From: Stutzerimonas chloritidismutans AW-1
GTDB lineage: Bacteria > Pseudomonadota > Gammaproteobacteria > Pseudomonadales > Pseudomonadaceae
Reading direction: 5' to 3'
DNA: 64,000 nucleotides
NCBI RefSeq assembly: GCF_000495915.1
Contig: NZ_AOFQ01000016.1
Location: 56,761-120,760 of the forward strand
In this document: in pieces, positions 45,247 to 55,682 of the stretch
Numbering within the stretch: the stretch's first letter is position 1
Layout: each line of letters begins with the position of its first letter
Notes under the pieces: model-generated
Database searches by the model: none
The model's input: the letters and a program-made list of their open reading frames with translations, nothing else
Told to the model about the DNA's origin: nothing
Translations under genes and position numbers: made by a program

Positions 45247-46935
45247 TCAGGCGCTTTCACGCAACTCGCGGCGCAGGATCTTGCCCACCGGCGTCATCGG
45301 TAATGCATCGCGGAAAACGTAGTGCCGCGGCATCTTGTAGCCGGTGAAATTCTCCCGGCAATAAGCCTGCAGTTCTTGCTGGGTGAGGGTCGGATCGCTG
45401 GGCACGACGAACAGCTTGACCGCCTCGCCGGATTTCTCGTCCGCGACACCGATAGCGGCGCAGGCGGCGACCTTCGGGTGGGCCATCACCACGTCCTCGA
45501 TCTCGTTGGGATAGACGTTGAAACCGGAGACGATGATCAGGTCCTTTTTGCGGTCGACGATGCTGACGAACCCGTCCTCGTCGATCACCGCGACGTCGCC
45601 GGTCTTCAGCCAGCCCTCCTCGTCCAGCACCTCGGCCGTAGCTTCGGGACGCTGCCAGTAGCCCTTCATCACTTGCGGCCCCTTGACGCACAGCTCGCCG
45701 CGCTCGCCGAGCGGCAAGGCGTTGCCTTCGTCGTCGATGACCTTGACCGTGGTACCGGGCACCGGCAGCCCCACCGTGCCGAGGCGCGAATGTTCGCCAT
45801 GAGGATTGGCGCAGACGACCGGCGAGGTTTCGGTCAGGCCGTAGCCTTCGACAACGGTGCAGCCGGTCAGGCTCTTCCAGCGTTCGGCGACTGCCGATAC
45901 CAGGGCTGTACCGCCGGAATTGGTGCCTTTGAGTCGGGAGAAGTCGATCTTCTTGAACTGCGGGTGAGCCATCAGCGCGACGAACAGTGTGTTGAGCCCG
46001 AGGAACGCGGAGAACTGCCAGCGCTGCAGTTCCTTGACGAAGCCATTGATGTCCCGCGGGTTGGTGATCAGCACGTTGTGGTTGCCGGTCACCGTCATGC
46101 ACATGCAGTTAACCGTGAAGGCGTAGATGTGATACAGCGGCAGCGGCGCGATCATCACTTCCTGACCTTCACGGATGACCGGGTGGCCCTGATCGTCCAG
46201 CTGCTGCATGTTGGCCCGCACCTGCTGCATGTTCGCCACCAGGTTGCCGTGGGTCAGCATCGCGCCCTTGGCCACACCTGTCGTACCGCCGGTGTACTGC
46301 AGCACGGCGACGTGGTCGAGTTCCAGCGGCGCGGGCTTGTGGCTGTGGCGCGCGCCGTCGCGCAGCACATCCTTGAAGGAAACGGCTTGCGGCAGGCTGT
46401 AATCCGGCACCATTTTCTTCAGGTGCTTGACCGCCGCGTTGACCAGCGCGCCCTTGAGCGGCGGCAACATGTCGCCGATGCGCACTTCGATCAGGTGCTC
46501 GATGGCGGTATCGGGCAGCACCTCCTGCACGTGGTGGCCGAAGGTATTGAGATACACCAGCGCCCGCGCGCCGGAATCCTGGAACTGGTGGCGCATCTCC
46601 CGCGCGGTGTACAGCGGGTTGGTATTGACCACGATGAGGCCGGCACGCAGCGCACCGAACACCGCGATGGGATACTGCAGCAGGTTGGGCATCTGAATGG
46701 CGATGCGGTCGCCGGGTTGCAGATCGGTGTGGTGCTGCAGCCAGGCGGCGAAAGCGGCGGAGTGGCGCTCCAGATCGGAGTAGCTGAGGGTAACACCCAT
46801 ATTGCTGAATGCGGGGCGGTCCGCATGGGTCTTGCAGGCTCGCTCGAACACTTCGACGACCGAGCGGTAAGCACCTAGATCGATGTCGTTGGGCACGCCA
46901 GCAGGGCGTTTGTCATTCCAGAATTCAGGCTGCAT
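45247..46935 (-). CDS. fadD2: Long-chain-fatty-acid-CoA ligase FadD2
   Basis: This 562-residue synthetase is close to FadD1 in every motif: YTGGTTGVAKGAML, GYGLTETSP, GWLKTGDVA and VDRKKDLIIVSGFNVYPNE. P. aeruginosa FadD2 has a preference for shorter chains and works alongside FadD1; the same is likely here. A GC-rich hairpin (GCCCGC-N5-GCGGGC, 46967-46983) lies just upstream of the start and may affect its mRNA. It is divergent from phaJ1. Confidence 0.92.
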   Translation of the reverse strand: MQPEFWNDKRPAGVPNDIDLGAYRSVVEVFERACKTHADRPAFSNMGVTLSYSDLERHSAAFAAWLQHHTDLQPGDRIAIQMPNLLQYPIAVFGALRAGLIVVNTNPLYTAREMRHQFQDSGARALVYLNTFGHHVQEVLPDTAIEHLIEVRIGDMLPPLKGALVNAAVKHLKKMVPDYSLPQAVSFKDVLRDGARHSHKPAPLELDHVAVLQYTGGTTGVAKGAMLTHGNLVANMQQVRANMQQLDDQGHPVIREGQEVMIAPLPLYHIYAFTVNCMCMTVTGNHNVLITNPRDINGFVKELQRWQFSAFLGLNTLFVALMAHPQFKKIDFSRLKGTNSGGTALVSAVAERWKSLTGCTVVEGYGLTETSPVVCANPHGEHSRLGTVGLPVPGTTVKVIDDEGNALPLGERGELCVKGPQVMKGYWQRPEATAEVLDEEGWLKTGDVAVIDEDGFVSIVDRKKDLIIVSGFNVYPNEIEDVVMAHPKVAACAAIGVADEKSGEAVKLFVVPSDPTLTQQELQAYCRENFTGYKMPRHYVFRDALPMTPVGKILRRELRESA

Positions 46936-47213
46936 TGTTATTGGCCTCTTTACCTGAGAGTGTCTGGCCCGCGCACAGCGGGCTCTGGCGAACTTATCAG
47001 GTCAGCGTCGCGACGCAACAGTCCAAGCCGCACAAATCACTGCCGTGAATCTTTCGTCACGCTGCCGGGACGGCCTGCACTCGGGACAATCGTGCTGCAT
47101 GCCTCTAGAATGCAGCCCCAGCGCGCAAGCACCGGGCTGTGCCGGTTGCGCGGAACCTGATTCGATCAGGCGCAGCAGTTGACGCGCCCCGCCCCAGCAT
47201 CTGAGGACTGTCC

Positions 47214-47684
47214 ATGAGCACCATCAGCAACACGCCCTACGCCGAACTGGAAGTCGGCCAGCAGGCGAGCTTCGAAAAACACGTAGAGGAAAAGGACATC
47301 CAGCTGTTCGCGGCCATGTCCGGCGACCGCAACCCGGTCCACCTGGATGCCGAGTTCGCGGCCGGTACGCTGTTCAAGGAACGCATCGCCCATGGCATGT
47401 TCAGTGGCGCGCTGATCAGCGCCGCCGTGGCTTGCACCATGCCGGGCCCGGGCACCATCTATCTCGGCCAGACCATGAAATTCACCCGCCCGGTGAAGAT
47501 CGGTGACACCCTGACCGTGCGCCTGGAAATCCTCGAGAAGCTGCCGAAGAACCGCGTGCGCATCGCCACCCGCGTGTTCAACCAGAACGATGAGCAGGTG
47601 GTCGATGGCGAGGCGGAAGTGCTCGCGCCACGCAAGCAGGAGACCGTAGAACTGAAGGAGTTGCCGCCGATCACCATCGGTTGA
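47214..47684 (+). CDS. phaJ1: (R)-specific enoyl-CoA hydratase, MaoC family (PhaJ1-like)
   Basis: This 156-residue hot-dog-fold enzyme has the catalytic motif SGDRNPVHLDAEFA (Asp and His) and GMFSGALISA. It hydrates trans-2-enoyl-CoA to (R)-3-hydroxyacyl-CoA, which links beta-oxidation to polyhydroxyalkanoate synthesis or other (R)-3-hydroxyacyl uses. Its position beside fadD2 matches PA3302. A terminator follows 45 bases after the stop. Confidence 0.88.
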   Translation: MSTISNTPYAELEVGQQASFEKHVEEKDIQLFAAMSGDRNPVHLDAEFAAGTLFKERIAHGMFSGALISAAVACTMPGPGTIYLGQTMKFTRPVKIGDTLTVRLEILEKLPKNRVRIATRVFNQNDEQVVDGEAEVLAPRKQETVELKELPPITIG

Positions 47685-47728
47685 GCCTTTCCACGTTCAG
47701 TGTCCCGTCGCGTGACGGAGGCAAGCTG

Positions 47729-47757
47729 AGGGCGCCTGATTGGCGCCCTCTTCATTT
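47729..47757 (+). terminator. Rho-independent terminator of phaJ1
   Basis: AGGGCGCC and GGCGCCCT form a perfect 8-bp stem with loop TGATT, followed by CTTCATTT. It lies between phaJ1 and pulA. Confidence 0.85.
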
Positions 47758-47917
47758 CCAGCAATCCCTCCGTCTGCCCGGCACGGGCGACAAGCAGAAC
47801 GCCATTAAGGCCTTGGCCTACGCCCCGAGCAGTTCCCCAACGGAGGATGCGTATCGGATACCCCGCGCCGACCATCCAGCGAGCAGTACAAGAAGAACAA
47901 CAACGGGACCCTCACCC

Positions 47918-50900
47918 ATGCTCACTCGCTCGATCACTTATCGACGCCTGGCGGCGCTCGCCCTTGCCGGCTTCGCGCTGGCCATGCAATCCGCTTCGGC
48001 TACCCCGCTCGACCCTGGCCCCGACGAGGCCCTGCTCTACTATCAGCGCGCCGATGGTGACTACAACGGTTGGGGTCCGCACCTGTGGAACACCCCCAGC
48101 TGCAACGGCAGCGCGACTGAAACCAGCTGGGCGCAACCGCTCGCGGCGGTGGATACCGACCCGCGGTACGGCGCCTTGTACCGCATTCCATTGAGCGCCA
48201 ATGCCAGCTGCCTGAATCTGATCATGCACAAGGGCGACGAAAAGGACCTGGGCGGTGGCGACCTGACCTGGCGCTTCGACGAACTGGGCCGTCGCGCCTT
48301 CACGGTCAGCGGCAACCCACAGCTGTCCAGCACGCCGCTGAGTGGCAGTGCCGTGGCGATCAAGGGCGCGCGGGCGCACTGGCTTGATCCGTTCACGCTC
48401 GCACTGGTGGGCGGTGCGCCGGGCGCCAGCCGCTTGGAACTGCGCTATGACCGCGACGCCAGCATCCGCATCGACAGCGAGGCGCGAACCGTCAGCGGCG
48501 GGCAGGCCCTGGCGATGCAGCCGTCCAGCCTGCGCAATGGACTCAAGCGCCAACACCCGCATCTGGCCGATGCCTCTGCTTACCGAATCACGGCAGGTGT
48601 GAAAGACATTCGCCACGCCGTGATGAGTCAGCTGGTGGTGATCGCCTACGACGCGGACGACCGGGTCATCGATGCCACCGAAGTGCAGACCGCCGGCATC
48701 CTCGACATGCTGTTCGCCTACAACGGTGAGCTGGGCGCGACGCTCGATGCCAGCGGTGTGTCCTTCAAGCTCTGGGCACCGACCGCGCAGCGGGTTCGCC
48801 TGCACGTCTTCGATGCGTCCAAACGACTGCTACCCGGCTATCCGAAGCCTATGCGGGAGCGGCTCGGCGTCTGGAGTCTGGAAGGCCCGCGCTCACTGGA
48901 TCGCCAGTACTACCAGTACGAAATCACCGCCTACCGACCCAGCACCGGCGGGGTCGAGACGACGCTGGTCAGCGATCCCTATGCCCTGAGCCTGTCACGC
49001 AACAGCCAGTACGCCCAGGTGGTCGACCTGAACGCCGACGATCTCAAGCCCGCCGGCTGGGATGCCGTACGTCCGCCACGCCCGGCGCACCCCGAAGCGA
49101 ACGTGATCTACGAAACCCATCTGCGCGATTTCAGCGCCAGCGACGCCAGCCTGCCAGCCGCGCTGCGCGGCACCTACGCCGCGTTTACCCGACATGACAG
49201 CAACGGCATGCGGCACCTGCGCGACCTGCAGAAGGCCGGGCTCACCCACGTGCAGCTGCTGCCGGTGTTCGACATCGCAACCATCGACGAAGACCCCGCT
49301 CGGCGGATCAACCTGGACGCCCCCTTCGCCAAGCTCTGCGACCTGTCGGATGCGGCCCGCCAGCGCTGGGCGCAATACTGCAGCGCGGCGAGCATCCGTC
49401 AGGTGCTAGAGGGCTTCGACCCGGCCAGCGGTCAGGCGCAATCGCTGTACAACGACCTGCGCGGCCTGGATGACTTCAACTGGGGCTACGACCCCTTCCA
49501 CTTCACCGCGCCCGAGGGCAGCTACGCCAGCGATGCCGAAGGCGTGCAGCGCATCATCGAGTTCCGCCAGATGGTGCAGGCCTTGGCCGGCAATGGCCTC
49601 GCCACGGTGATGGACGTGGTCTACAACCACACCAACGCTTCCGGCCTGGCCGACAAATCCGTTCTGGACAAGGTCGTACCCGGCTACTACCACCGCCGCA
49701 ACCCGACGACCGGCGCGGTGGAAACCTCGACCTGCTGCGAGAACACAGCCAGCGAACATCGCATGATGGCCAAGCTGATGATCGACTCGCTGAAGGTCTG
49801 GACCCGCGACTACAAGATCGCCGGCTTTCGCTTCGACCTGATGGGTCACCATATGCGCGAGCAGATCGTCGATGCGTATCACGCCGTTCGCCGCATCGAT
49901 CGCGACACCTATTTCTACGGAGAAGGCTGGGAATTCGGCGAGGTTGCCGGCAACGCACGCGGTATCAACGCCAATCAACTGAACATGGCCGGCACCGGCG
50001 TCGGTACCTTCAATGATCGGCAACGTGATGCAGTCCGTGGCGGCAGCCCCTTCGACGGCGGCGACAGCATTCGCCGCAACCAGGGCTTCGCCAACGGCCT
50101 CTATCTGCGACCCAACGAGCTGAGCGGCGCCGGGGCTCAGGAAAAAGCGCAACTGCTGCACGCCACCGATTTGATCCGCGTCGGTATTGCTGGCGGGCTA
50201 CGCGACTTCCAATTCGTGACCGCCGACGGCAGCACGCGCAAAGGCAGCGAGATCGACTACAACGGCCAGCCCGCCGGCTATACGCTGGACCCGCAGGAAA
50301 CCGTCAATTACGTCTCCAAGCACGACAACCAGACGCTGTGGGACAACAACCAGTACAAGTTGGCCAGCAGCCTGTCGGTTGCCGACAGGGTGCGCCTGCA
50401 CATGGTGGCGCTGTCGGTGCCGCTGTTCAGCCAGGGCGTGCCGTTCATCCATCTCGGCTCGGACATCCTGCGATCGAAGTCCATGCAGCGCGACAGCTAC
50501 GATTCGGGCGACTGGTTCAACGCGGTGGATTTCAGCTACCAGGACAACAACTGGAACAAGGGCCTGCCGCGCGCGGACAAGGACGGCGACAACTGGCCGC
50601 TGATTCGCAGGATCATTGTCGACCCGCAGGCCAAACCGGGCACCACCGACATCATCGCGGCGAAACGACGTTTCCTCGAGCTGCTGAAAATCCGTAGCGA
50701 CAGCGCACTGTTCCAGCTCGACAGCGCCCGCGAGGTGCAACGGCGCCTACAGTTTCACAACACTGGACCCGAACAGCAGCCCGGCGTGATCGCCTTCAGT
50801 CTGGCCGATGGTCCGCGTGACGGCCGCGATCTGGACCGCCGCTACAGCTCGCTGATGGTGGTGATCAATGCCTCGGACAGGCCGGTTCGCCTGCCGGGCG

Positions 50901-51037
50901 CGGACGGCTACGAGTTGCACCCGGTGCTGAATGGTTCGGTCGACCCGATCAGCCGCCAGGCCAAGGTCACTAGTGGGGAGTTCGAGGTACCGGCGTTCAC
51001 GACGATCGTATTCGTCCAACCTCAGACACGTCTGTAA
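47918..51037 (+). CDS. pulA: Exported pullulanase-type alpha-1,6-glucosidase
   Basis: The protein has 1039 residues with a Sec signal peptide (cleavage near ASA-TP, no lipobox). Domains in order are a CBM41-like module ([17 protein letters not shown]), an N-terminal immunoglobulin-like region, CBM48 ([17 protein letters not shown]) and the GH13 barrel. The type I pullulanase motif is [10 protein letters not shown]. Catalytic regions are DVVYNH (566-571), GFRFDLMG with nucleophile Asp640, YGEGWEF with Glu669, and [10 protein letters not shown]. It debranches pullulan, starch or glycogen at alpha-1,6 links outside the cytoplasm. It differs from Klebsiella PulA in lacking lipidation. The ATG at 47918 opens the signal peptide. 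Confidence 0.9.
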   Translation: MLTRSITYRRLAALALAGFALAMQSASATPLDPGPDEALLYYQRADGDYNGWGPHLWNTPSCNGSATETSWAQPLAAVDTDPRYGALYRIPLSANASCLNLIMHKGDEKDLGGGDLTWRFDELGRRAFTVSGNPQLSSTPLSGSAVAIKGARAHWLDPFTLALVGGAPGASRLELRYDRDASIRIDSEARTVSGGQALAMQPSSLRNGLKRQHPHLADASAYRITAGVKDIRHAVMSQLVVIAYDADDRVIDATEVQTAGILDMLFAYNGELGATLDASGVSFKLWAPTAQRVRLHVFDASKRLLPGYPKPMRERLGVWSLEGPRSLDRQYYQYEITAYRPSTGGVETTLVSDPYALSLSRNSQYAQVVDLNADDLKPAGWDAVRPPRPAHPEANVIYETHLRDFSASDASLPAALRGTYAAFTRHDSNGMRHLRDLQKAGLTHVQLLPVFDIATIDEDPARRINLDAPFAKLCDLSDAARQRWAQYCSAASIRQVLEGFDPASGQAQSLYNDLRGLDDFNWGYDPFHFTAPEGSYASDAEGVQRIIEFRQMVQALAGNGLATVMDVVYNHTNASGLADKSVLDKVVPGYYHRRNPTTGAVETSTCCENTASEHRMMAKLMIDSLKVWTRDYKIAGFRFDLMGHHMREQIVDAYHAVRRIDRDTYFYGEGWEFGEVAGNARGINANQLNMAGTGVGTFNDRQRDAVRGGSPFDGGDSIRRNQGFANGLYLRPNELSGAGAQEKAQLLHATDLIRVGIAGGLRDFQFVTADGSTRKGSEIDYNGQPAGYTLDPQETVNYVSKHDNQTLWDNNQYKLASSLSVADRVRLHMVALSVPLFSQGVPFIHLGSDILRSKSMQRDSYDSGDWFNAVDFSYQDNNWNKGLPRADKDGDNWPLIRRIIVDPQAKPGTTDIIAAKRRFLELLKIRSDSALFQLDSAREVQRRLQFHNTGPEQQPGVIAFSLADGPRDGRDLDRRYSSLMVVINASDRPVRLPGADGYELHPVLNGSVDPISRQAKVTSGEFEVPAFTTIVFVQPQTRL

Positions 51038-51046
51038 ATCGCGCGC

Positions 51047-51076
51047 AAAAAAAAAGGCGACCATAGGTCGCCTAAA
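51047..51076. terminator. Terminator between pulA and ccoM
   Basis: GGCGACC-ATA-GGTCGCC has nine A on its left, which become a T run on the minus strand. It is a strong terminator for ccoM, 36 bases past its stop, and may also stop pulA transcripts. Confidence 0.9.
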
Positions 51077-51111
51077 TGCCTTGCGTGCTCTTTGAATCTG
51101 CCGGGAATCGC

Positions 51112-51219
51112 TTACTTCTTGTGCGCATCCCGCCAGATGAAATATCCGAAGCCTCCGAGGAAGGCGACCATCAGGCCGACCGTGACCACCCCTGCGAGCA
51201 CCACATCATCGACAAACAT
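51112..51219 (-). CDS. ccoM: CcoM-like small membrane subunit of cbb3 cytochrome oxidase
   Basis: This 35-residue protein (MFVDDVVLAGVVTVG... ending IWRDAHKK) has one TM helix over about residues 7-28, an acidic N-terminus and a basic C-terminus. It matches in length, topology and, as I recall, sequence the CcoM subunit found in purified P. stutzeri cbb3 oxidase, where it stabilises the complex. CGGAGGT lies nine bases before the ATG, and a strong terminator follows. An FNR/ANR-like palindrome upstream agrees with a low-oxygen oxidase subunit. The ccoNOQP genes are not in the window. It is too short for routine gene callers. Confidence 0.85.
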   Translation of the reverse strand: MFVDDVVLAGVVTVGLMVAFLGGFGYFIWRDAHKK

Positions 51220-51288
51220 GAGACCTACCTCCGAAACCTGATTCGCTATTCGATGGGTTCAAGTTAAACCCGCTCCCCCCTAAAAAAA

Positions 51289-51302
51289 TTGACCCGGGTC
51301 AA
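51289..51302. promoter_or_regulatory. ANR/FNR box of the ccoM promoter
   Basis: TTGACCCGGGTCAA is a perfect 14-bp palindrome matching the FNR-family form TTGAY-N4-RTCAA. Its centre at 51295.5 would be about -41.5 for a start near 51254, with TTTAAC (minus strand, 51268-51263) as the -10. That fits a class II activated promoter reading into ccoM. Confidence 0.75.
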
Positions 51303-51338
51303 TGGCCACAAAGCAGCGCGCACAGCCGTGAGCAACGA

Positions 51339-51352
51339 CTGATCCAGGTCAA
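51339..51352. promoter_or_regulatory. Second ANR/FNR-like site
   Basis: CTGATCCAGGTCAA matches 8 of 10 conserved FNR positions. Its centre is 50 bases upstream of the first site relative to ccoM; it could be a second ANR or DNR site. Confidence 0.45.
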
Positions 51353-51460
51353 GAAAACAGGGGTGTTTGAGGCGGAAAACGGCAGGATAGGAGCAAAAGT
51401 GTGGTGCTAGCCGAGCGGCTAATAGCGAATCGATCTGTGCAATGTTGAAGGGGGGCGCGA

Positions 51461-51622
51461 TTAACGCTTCTTCGGGGAGCGTTTGCCCTTCTTCTTCGCC
51501 TTGCCCAGCGGCAGGACCTGCTCGAAGGTCTTGCGCATCTCCTCGAGGCGCTTGTCGTTGAGGTCGTGAATACGCTTTGCGCGCTCGGCACTGAAGTCGA
51601 TCAACTTCTCGTCGCTGCTCAT
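51461..51622 (-). CDS. Small basic hypothetical protein in the alkB operon
   Basis: A 53-residue protein starting MSSDEKLIDFSAERAK. It is helical, and the last 15 residues are mostly Lys and Arg (KAKKKGKRSPKKR), so it may bind nucleic acid. Its ATG overlaps the stop of the AlkB gene as ATGA, and GAGG is nearby upstream, so it is translationally coupled. Function is unknown. Confidence 0.65.
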   Translation of the reverse strand: MSSDEKLIDFSAERAKRIHDLNDKRLEEMRKTFEQVLPLGKAKKKGKRSPKKR

Positions 51623-52236
51623 TTGCTCGGCCTCGTCTCGATCAGGCGGAAGGTCAGGTTGAGGCGCGGCTGCAGCACCTTGCTGGTCCGCGCGATCTGG
51701 TGTTGCCAATGATGCTGCGTCGTGCCCCTCATGACCAGCAGCGAGCCATGTGCGAGGACGAGCGAGTGTTGAATCCGCCCACTGCCCTTGCGCCGCAGAT
51801 CGAAACGTCGCTCAGCGCCCAAGCTCAGCGAAGCGACAGTGGGGCAATCGCCCAGCTCGGGCTCATCGTCACTGTGCCAGCCCATGGCGTCGCGTCCGTC
51901 GCGATACAGGTTCAGCAACACACCGTTGAAGCGCTGACCGGTCTCGTGCTGCAGACGCTCACGGATGTCGCGCAACAGCGGTGTCCAGGCCAGCGGATCA
52001 TGTCGCAGGCCGGAATAGCGATACCCGGCGTCCGCGTCGCCGAACCAGGCGACCATGCGTGGTACTGCAACCTGGCGGCCATAGATTCGGATTTCGGGTT
52101 GCGACCAGGGCGTGGCGCTGACGAGGTCCTCCAGCCAGGCATCGGCGGTTTCGCTGTCGACCCACCCCGGGTAGTAGTCCAGTGCGGCGTCCGGCAACTC
52201 GATCGATGAAGCGTGGCTCGGGTCGTTCGTGAACAC
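51619..52236 (-). CDS. alkB: AlkB-like 2-oxoglutarate/Fe(II)-dependent DNA dealkylase
   Basis: The protein has 205 residues. The iron-binding triad is His and Asp in MGWHSDDEPELG and a later His in QHHWQHQI; the 2-oxoglutarate arginines are in RLNLTFR. The layout is that of the ALKBH2-type AlkB proteins, which repair methylated bases. The start is GTG at 52236 (VFTNDPSH), with AGGTCTGAG just upstream; the longer frame to 52422 overlaps the upstream gene and has a low-complexity, arginine-rich reading. It is the middle gene of a three-gene operon. Confidence 0.85.
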   Translation of the reverse strand: MFTNDPSHASSIELPDAALDYYPGWVDSETADAWLEDLVSATPWSQPEIRIYGRQVAVPRMVAWFGDADAGYRYSGLRHDPLAWTPLLRDIRERLQHETGQRFNGVLLNLYRDGRDAMGWHSDDEPELGDCPTVASLSLGAERRFDLRRKGSGRIQHSLVLAHGSLLVMRGTTQHHWQHQIARTSKVLQPRLNLTFRLIETRPSK

Positions 52237-52237
52237 C

Positions 52238-52534
52238 TCAGACCTCGACGTCAACCCAGAGTCCCTGGCGCGGCAGCTCTTCGAGCTCGGCCTGGTCCTG
52301 TTCATCAGTCTCGCCGGTCGCCAGTTCCTCCGGGGTATACCCCCGGCGCTGACGCCGCCGCTGCTCGTCGCGCAGCATCTCGGCGCTCTCCTGCGGATGA
52401 CGTCGGTCGAGGGTAACCGCACTTTCGTCCGAGCTCGGCTGCACGGGTGCCACCGGTGCGATCTCCGGGCGCGGCTTGACCACGTCCTGCTGGGCGTTGA
52501 CCGGGAATACGCCTGATGGGATGGGTGGCAGCAT
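52238..52534 (-). CDS. Hypothetical Pro/Glu-rich protein upstream of alkB
   Basis: A 98-residue soluble protein (MLPPIPSGVFPVNAQQDV). The N-half is Pro-rich and likely disordered; the C-half is charged helix (SAEMLRDEQRRRQRRGYTP). Similar proteins in pseudomonads are sometimes labelled aspartate-semialdehyde dehydrogenase, which its length and sequence rule out. Its stop is one base before the alkB start, and it is divergent from rapA. Confidence 0.7.
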   Translation of the reverse strand: MLPPIPSGVFPVNAQQDVVKPRPEIAPVAPVQPSSDESAVTLDRRHPQESAEMLRDEQRRRQRRGYTPEELATGETDEQDQAELEELPRQGLWVDVEV

Positions 52535-52685
52535 GCTGGTTACCCCTCTTTACCGATGAATCGGCGCGGCACCGGCCAACTTTAACAGGACCGCTACACT
52601 TCATGCGTCACGCAGTCGCCATCGGCCGTCGCTCTGCTGGCGACGTTCCGTTACCATAGCCGGCTTTTTCACAGCGGGAGGCAGC

Positions 52686-55535
52686 ATGGCGCAGCAGTAT
52701 CTACCGGGGCAACGCTGGATCAGCGACAGCGAGGCAGAACTCGGCCTCGGAACCATCCTGACCCAGGATGGGCGGATGCTCACCGTGCTCTATCCGGCGA
52801 CCGGCGAAACGCGCCAGTACGCGACACGCAGCGCCCCACTGACGCGGGTGCGCTTCGTGCCCGGTGACGAGATCACCCATTTCGAAGGCTGGAAGATGAC
52901 CGTGCGCGAGGTCGACGACGTCGACGGCCTGCTGGTCTACCACGGCCTGACCGCGCAGAACGAAGCCCGCACCCTGCCGGAAACCCAGCTGTCGAACTTC
53001 ATTCAGTTCCGCCTGGCCAGCGACCGCCTCTTCGCCGGGCAGATCGACCCGCTCGCCTGGTTCAGCCTGCGCTACCACACCCTGCAGCACCAGAGCGCCC
53101 AGCTGCAGTCCTCGCTATGGGGCCTCGGTGGCGTGCGTGCGCAGCCCATCGCGCACCAGCTGCACATCGCCAAGGAAGTCGCTGACCGCATCGCCCCCCG
53201 CGTACTGCTGGCCGACGAAGTGGGCCTGGGCAAGACCATCGAAGCCGGCCTGATCATCCATCGCCAACTGCTCTCAGGCCGCGCCAGCCGGGTGCTGATC
53301 CTGGTTCCGGAAAACCTCCAGCACCAGTGGCTGGGGGAGATGCGCCGCCGCTTCAACCTGGAAGTCGCACTGTTCGATGCCGAGCGCTTCATCGAGAGCG
53401 ATGCCAGCAACCCGTTCGAAGACACCCAGCTGGCACTGGTATCGCTGGAATGGCTGAAGGAAGACGAGCGTGCCCAGGACGCTGCCTTCGCCGCAGGCTG
53501 GGACGTGCTGGTAGTGGACGAAGCGCACCACCTGGTCTGGCACCCGGAAGGTGCCAGCGCCGAATACAAACTGGTCGAACAGCTGGCCGAAGTGATCCCC
53601 GGCGTGCTGCTGCTGACTGCAACTCCGGAACAGCTCGGTCTGGACAGCCACTTCGCCCGTCTGCGTCTGCTCGATCCGAATCGTTTCCATGACCTCGATG
53701 CCTTCCGCGCCGAAAGCTCCAGCTACCAGCCGGTGGCCGAAGCCGTGCAGGAGCTGCTCGACGAGGGCCGTCTCTCGCAGCAGGCACACCAGACTATCCA
53801 CGATTTCCTCGGCGCCGAGGGCGAAGCCCTGCTGGCCGCCGCCACCGATGGAGACATCGAGGCCAGCAGCCGGCTGATCCGCGAGCTGCTCGACCGTCAC
53901 GGCACCGGCCGTCTGCTGTTCCGCAACACCCGTGCCGCCGTGCAAGGTTTCCCAGAGCGTCAGTTGCATCCCTATCCGCTGCCCTGCCCGGCCGAATACC
54001 TCGAACTGCCGCTGGGCGAGCATGCCGAGCTGTATCCGGAGGTCGCCTTCCAGAGCCAGCAGGACGACGGCGAGGCGAGCAACCGCTGGTGGCAGTTCGA
54101 TCCGCGCGTGGAATGGCTGATCGACACGCTGAAGATGCTGAAGAAGTACAAGGTGCTGGTCATCTGCGCCCATGCCGAGACCGCCCTGGATCTGGAAGAC
54201 GCGCTGCGCGTGCGCTCCGGCATTCCGGCCACAGTGTTCCACGAGGGTATGAGCATCCTCGAGCGCGACCGCGCCGCGGCCTACTTCGCCGACGAGGAGT
54301 TCGGCGCGCAGGTGCTGATCTGCTCGGAAATCGGCAGTGAAGGCCGCAACTTCCAGTTCAGCCACCATCTGGTGCTGTTCGATCTGCCGGCGCACCCGGA
54401 CCTTCTCGAGCAGCGCATCGGCCGTCTCGACCGCATCGGCCAGCAGCACACCATCCAGCTGCACGTGCCGTATCTGGAAACCAGTCCGCAGGAACGCCTG
54501 TTCAAGTGGTATCACCAGGCACTGAACGCCTTCCTCAACACCTGCCCGACCGGCAACGCCCTGCAGCACCGCTTCGGACAGCGTCTGCTGGGGCAGCTGG
54601 AAGAAGGTGACGACGACACCTATCAGCTGCTGATCGACGAGGCCCGCGCCGAGCGCGAGCGTCTGGAAGCCGAACTGCACAGCGGTCGCGACCGTCTGCT
54701 GGAACTCAATTCCGGCGGCGGCGAACAAGGCAAGGCGCTGGTCGAAGCCATCGAGGAGCAGGACGACCAGTTCGCCCTGCCGATCTATATGGAGCAGCTG
54801 TTCGACGCGTTCGGTATCGACAGCGAAGACCACTCGGAAAACGCCCTGGTACTGCGCCCCAGCGAGAAGATGCTGGATGCCAGCTTCCCGCTGGGCGATG
54901 ACGAAGCCGTGACCATCACCTACGACCGTGAACAGGCCCTGGCCCGCGAAGACATGCAGTTCCTCACCTGGGAACACCCCATGGTGCAGGGCGGCATGGA
55001 CCTGGTGCTGTCCGGCTCCATGGGCAACACCGCGGTCGCGCTGATCAAGAACAAGGCGCTCAAGCCGGGCACCGTACTGCTCGAGTTGCTGTTCGTCAGT
55101 GAGGTGGTGGCGCCGCGTGCACTGCAGCTGAGCCGCTTCCTGCCGCCGCTGGCGCTGCGCTGCCTGCTCGACGGCAACGGCAACGACCTGGCCTCGAAGG
55201 TGGCCTTCGATACGCTCAACGATCAGCTGGAAAGCGTGCCGCGGGCCAGCGCCAACAAGTTCGTTCAGGCCCAGCGCGACGTGCTGGCCACCCAGATCGC
55301 CGCCGCCGAAGCCAAGATCGCCCCGCGCCACAGCGAGCGCGTTGCCGAGGCACAACGCAAGCTCAAGGCCGGCCTGGAGGAGGAGCTGGCGCGACTGGTA
55401 GCCCTGCAGGCAGTCAACCCGAGCGTGCGCGACAGCGAGATCGAAGCCCTGCGTCAGCAGCGCGAAGACGGCCTGGCAGCACTGGAAAAGGCCGCCTTGC
55501 GATTGGAGGCAATACGGGTGCTGGTCGCCGGCTGA
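52686..55535 (+). CDS. rapA: RNA polymerase-associated ATPase RapA
   Basis: The protein has 949 residues, close to E. coli RapA (968). N-terminal Tudor-like domains open with [15 protein letters not shown]. The SWI2/SNF2 helicase core has [14 protein letters not shown] (Walker A), [10 protein letters not shown] (DEAH), [10 protein letters not shown] and the late [13 protein letters not shown]. RapA recycles RNA polymerase after transcription by remodelling stalled post-termination complexes. GGGAGG lies 5 bases before the ATG. It is divergent from the alkB operon. Confidence 0.95.
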   Translation: MAQQYLPGQRWISDSEAELGLGTILTQDGRMLTVLYPATGETRQYATRSAPLTRVRFVPGDEITHFEGWKMTVREVDDVDGLLVYHGLTAQNEARTLPETQLSNFIQFRLASDRLFAGQIDPLAWFSLRYHTLQHQSAQLQSSLWGLGGVRAQPIAHQLHIAKEVADRIAPRVLLADEVGLGKTIEAGLIIHRQLLSGRASRVLILVPENLQHQWLGEMRRRFNLEVALFDAERFIESDASNPFEDTQLALVSLEWLKEDERAQDAAFAAGWDVLVVDEAHHLVWHPEGASAEYKLVEQLAEVIPGVLLLTATPEQLGLDSHFARLRLLDPNRFHDLDAFRAESSSYQPVAEAVQELLDEGRLSQQAHQTIHDFLGAEGEALLAAATDGDIEASSRLIRELLDRHGTGRLLFRNTRAAVQGFPERQLHPYPLPCPAEYLELPLGEHAELYPEVAFQSQQDDGEASNRWWQFDPRVEWLIDTLKMLKKYKVLVICAHAETALDLEDALRVRSGIPATVFHEGMSILERDRAAAYFADEEFGAQVLICSEIGSEGRNFQFSHHLVLFDLPAHPDLLEQRIGRLDRIGQQHTIQLHVPYLETSPQERLFKWYHQALNAFLNTCPTGNALQHRFGQRLLGQLEEGDDDTYQLLIDEARAERERLEAELHSGRDRLLELNSGGGEQGKALVEAIEEQDDQFALPIYMEQLFDAFGIDSEDHSENALVLRPSEKMLDASFPLGDDEAVTITYDREQALAREDMQFLTWEHPMVQGGMDLVLSGSMGNTAVALIKNKALKPGTVLLELLFVSEVVAPRALQLSRFLPPLALRCLLDGNGNDLASKVAFDTLNDQLESVPRASANKFVQAQRDVLATQIAAAEAKIAPRHSERVAEAQRKLKAGLEEELARLVALQAVNPSVRDSEIEALRQQREDGLAALEKAALRLEAIRVLVAG

Positions 55536-55682
55536 GCCGGCAGCGCTTTGCCCGTGTGTCCTGAAGGCGGTGTCCAAACCATCCGTTCAGGTCAACGCGC
55601 CAGCGGTTGGACCACCTCGTTCCCGACCTGAACGAGGCGGTCCGCGCTTCCCCGAGAACGGCCTCGTCGAGGCGTGCTCTTA

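Noticed and set aside
43463..46878. Two plus-strand open frames of over 500 codons opposite fadD1 and fadD2
   Set aside because: They mirror each other because the two fadD genes are paralogues; both are antisense shadows.
52238..52534. Aspartate-semialdehyde dehydrogenase
   Set aside because: Some related proteins carry that label, but the product is only 98 residues and has no such domain.
53274..55577. 767-codon minus-strand open frame opposite rapA
   Set aside because: Antisense shadow of RapA, no start signal.
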